From positions 1 through 61,569 of the forward strand of contig NZ_RPEN01000146.1 of the NCBI RefSeq assembly GCF_003991405.1: a DNA stretch of 61,569 nt. The letters are read 5' to 3'. Below are positions 61,196 to 61,569 of this stretch, piece by piece. Below the pieces are notes generated by a model that ran no database searches, was not told the origin of the DNA, and worked only from the letters and a program-made list of their open reading frames with translations. A program made the position numbers and the translations under genes. The DNA comes from Pseudorhodobacter sp. E13 (GTDB lineage: Bacteria; Pseudomonadota; Alphaproteobacteria; Rhodobacterales; Rhodobacteraceae). Numbering within the stretch: position 1 is the first letter of the stretch; each line of letters opens with the position of its first letter.

Positions 61196-61518
61196 GCCAA
61201 TTCGCCGGTCTATGCTGGTTGCCGTAGCGTAATTGCAACAGTGCCTGACTGCCAGTCTATGACGCCCTCAGGCCATCGCCAAAGCCATATTTAGGCCATA
61301 TTTCTGCCAGATTTTCAGATTTTCTCCAGCACGCCCGCCCGTTTTGGTTGCATTTTTGCCAGCATGTGCTGCCAATGCGTTTCTGAAAGGCCAGATTTGG
61401 GGGAAAAACTGACAATTTGCGGCACGGGTGAATGAAACCCCTAGAAATAGTAGTCTAAACTAGTGTTAGCCGCCTGACGGAAGATTCCCAACCGTGAACA
61501 GGTGTGTCACAATCGGGG
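61196..61518. other. Gene-free region upstream of nagA with short direct repeats
   Basis: This 323-bp AT-richer stretch holds two copies of GCCATATTT (about 61284 and 61295) and a tandem CAGATTTT-CAGATTTT (about 61307-61323), which may be regulator sites for nagA. A TAGTAGTCTAAACTAGTG stretch lies near 61450. No RNA gene or full ORF is seen. Confidence 0.5.
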
Positions 61519-61569
61519 CATGAGACGCAATGACATCTGCCTTTACCTCGGCCCCGCTGACCGTGCGCA
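61519..61569 (+). CDS. Start of an unidentified ORF at the window edge, possibly IS630-type transposase
   Basis: ATG 61519 opens a frame MRRNDICLYLGPADRA that runs off the end. LxLGPADRA is similar to the N-terminal 'PADR' segment of some IS630-family transposases as I remember them, but 16 residues are not enough. A second frame from ATG 61530 (MTSAFTSAPLTVR) is equally open. I cannot choose between them. Confidence 0.3.

Overview
The window looks like chromosomal DNA of an alphaproteobacterium, most likely a member of the Rhodobacteraceae (Rhodobacter/Roseobacter lineage). Support comes from the high GC, protein families typical of that group (DUF2125, DUF4336, DUF1643, monomeric isocitrate dehydrogenase, UMF1-type MFS) and a dispersed intergenic motif around AAATATCC / GGCAAAAATACC that lies beyond gene ends. 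Species cannot be named from sequence alone. Nearly all of it is ordinary housekeeping and accessory chromosome. I see no prophage, CRISPR array, restriction or toxin-antitoxin locus. At most one mobile-element start is cut off at the right edge.

Layout. 1-8 kb: an RTX calcium-binding surface protein, a fluoroacetate-dehalogenase-like hydrolase, DUF1643, polynucleotide phosphorylase (pnp), and a general-stress-type PNPOx gene interrupted by an in-frame TAA. An esterase/DUF4336 pair then lies divergent from a TetR regulator, with a double palindromic operator between them. 8.7-18.7 kb: 1-Cys peroxiredoxin and aldehyde dehydrogenase (divergent), an Fe-S/FAD old-yellow-enzyme-type oxidoreductase, a universal stress protein, an M50 protease, a class IV aminotransferase, an Hsp70-like ATPase and a VOC protein. 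19-25 kb: trpS, a rhomboid homologue lacking its catalytic residues, then a lysine-themed group: efp, epmA, tRNA-Lys(UUU), dapF and mtaB. 25-32 kb: an acid-sugar locus with a LacI regulator, a ManD-type dehydratase, a Gfo/Idh dehydrogenase and a divergent TRAP transporter dctPQM. Two matching operators lie in the divergent region.

32-44 kb: monomeric isocitrate dehydrogenase, an FAH-family hydrolase, lolA, ftsK, a class I/II aminotransferase, an amidase, a UbiH-type hydroxylase, a 55-residue basic protein, and an enoyl-CoA hydratase/SDR pair. 45-59 kb: DUF2125, pmbA/tldE, a CysQ-like phosphatase, an SGNH hydrolase, a thioredoxin-TPR protein (CnoX-like), LON-domain protein, Trm112, TspO, YaaA, RecQ, YggT, a thioesterase, a UMF1 transporter, MepA, an esterase-like/phytase-type protein and a queuosine-precursor transporter. 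59.8-60.0 kb: a compact unannotated unit with a 17-nt perfect complement to the 16S rRNA 3' end used as Shine-Dalgarno, an 18-codon ORF, and a terminator with a GCAA tetraloop. 60-61.5 kb: nagA and a partial ORF at the edge.

The least-explained element is the 59.8-60.0 kb unit. Other useful leads are the active-site-less rhomboid, the nonsense codon in the PNPOx gene, the paired TRAP/ManD operators, the TetR double operator, and a family of intergenic elements in which a constant frame surrounds a hairpin of differing sequence.
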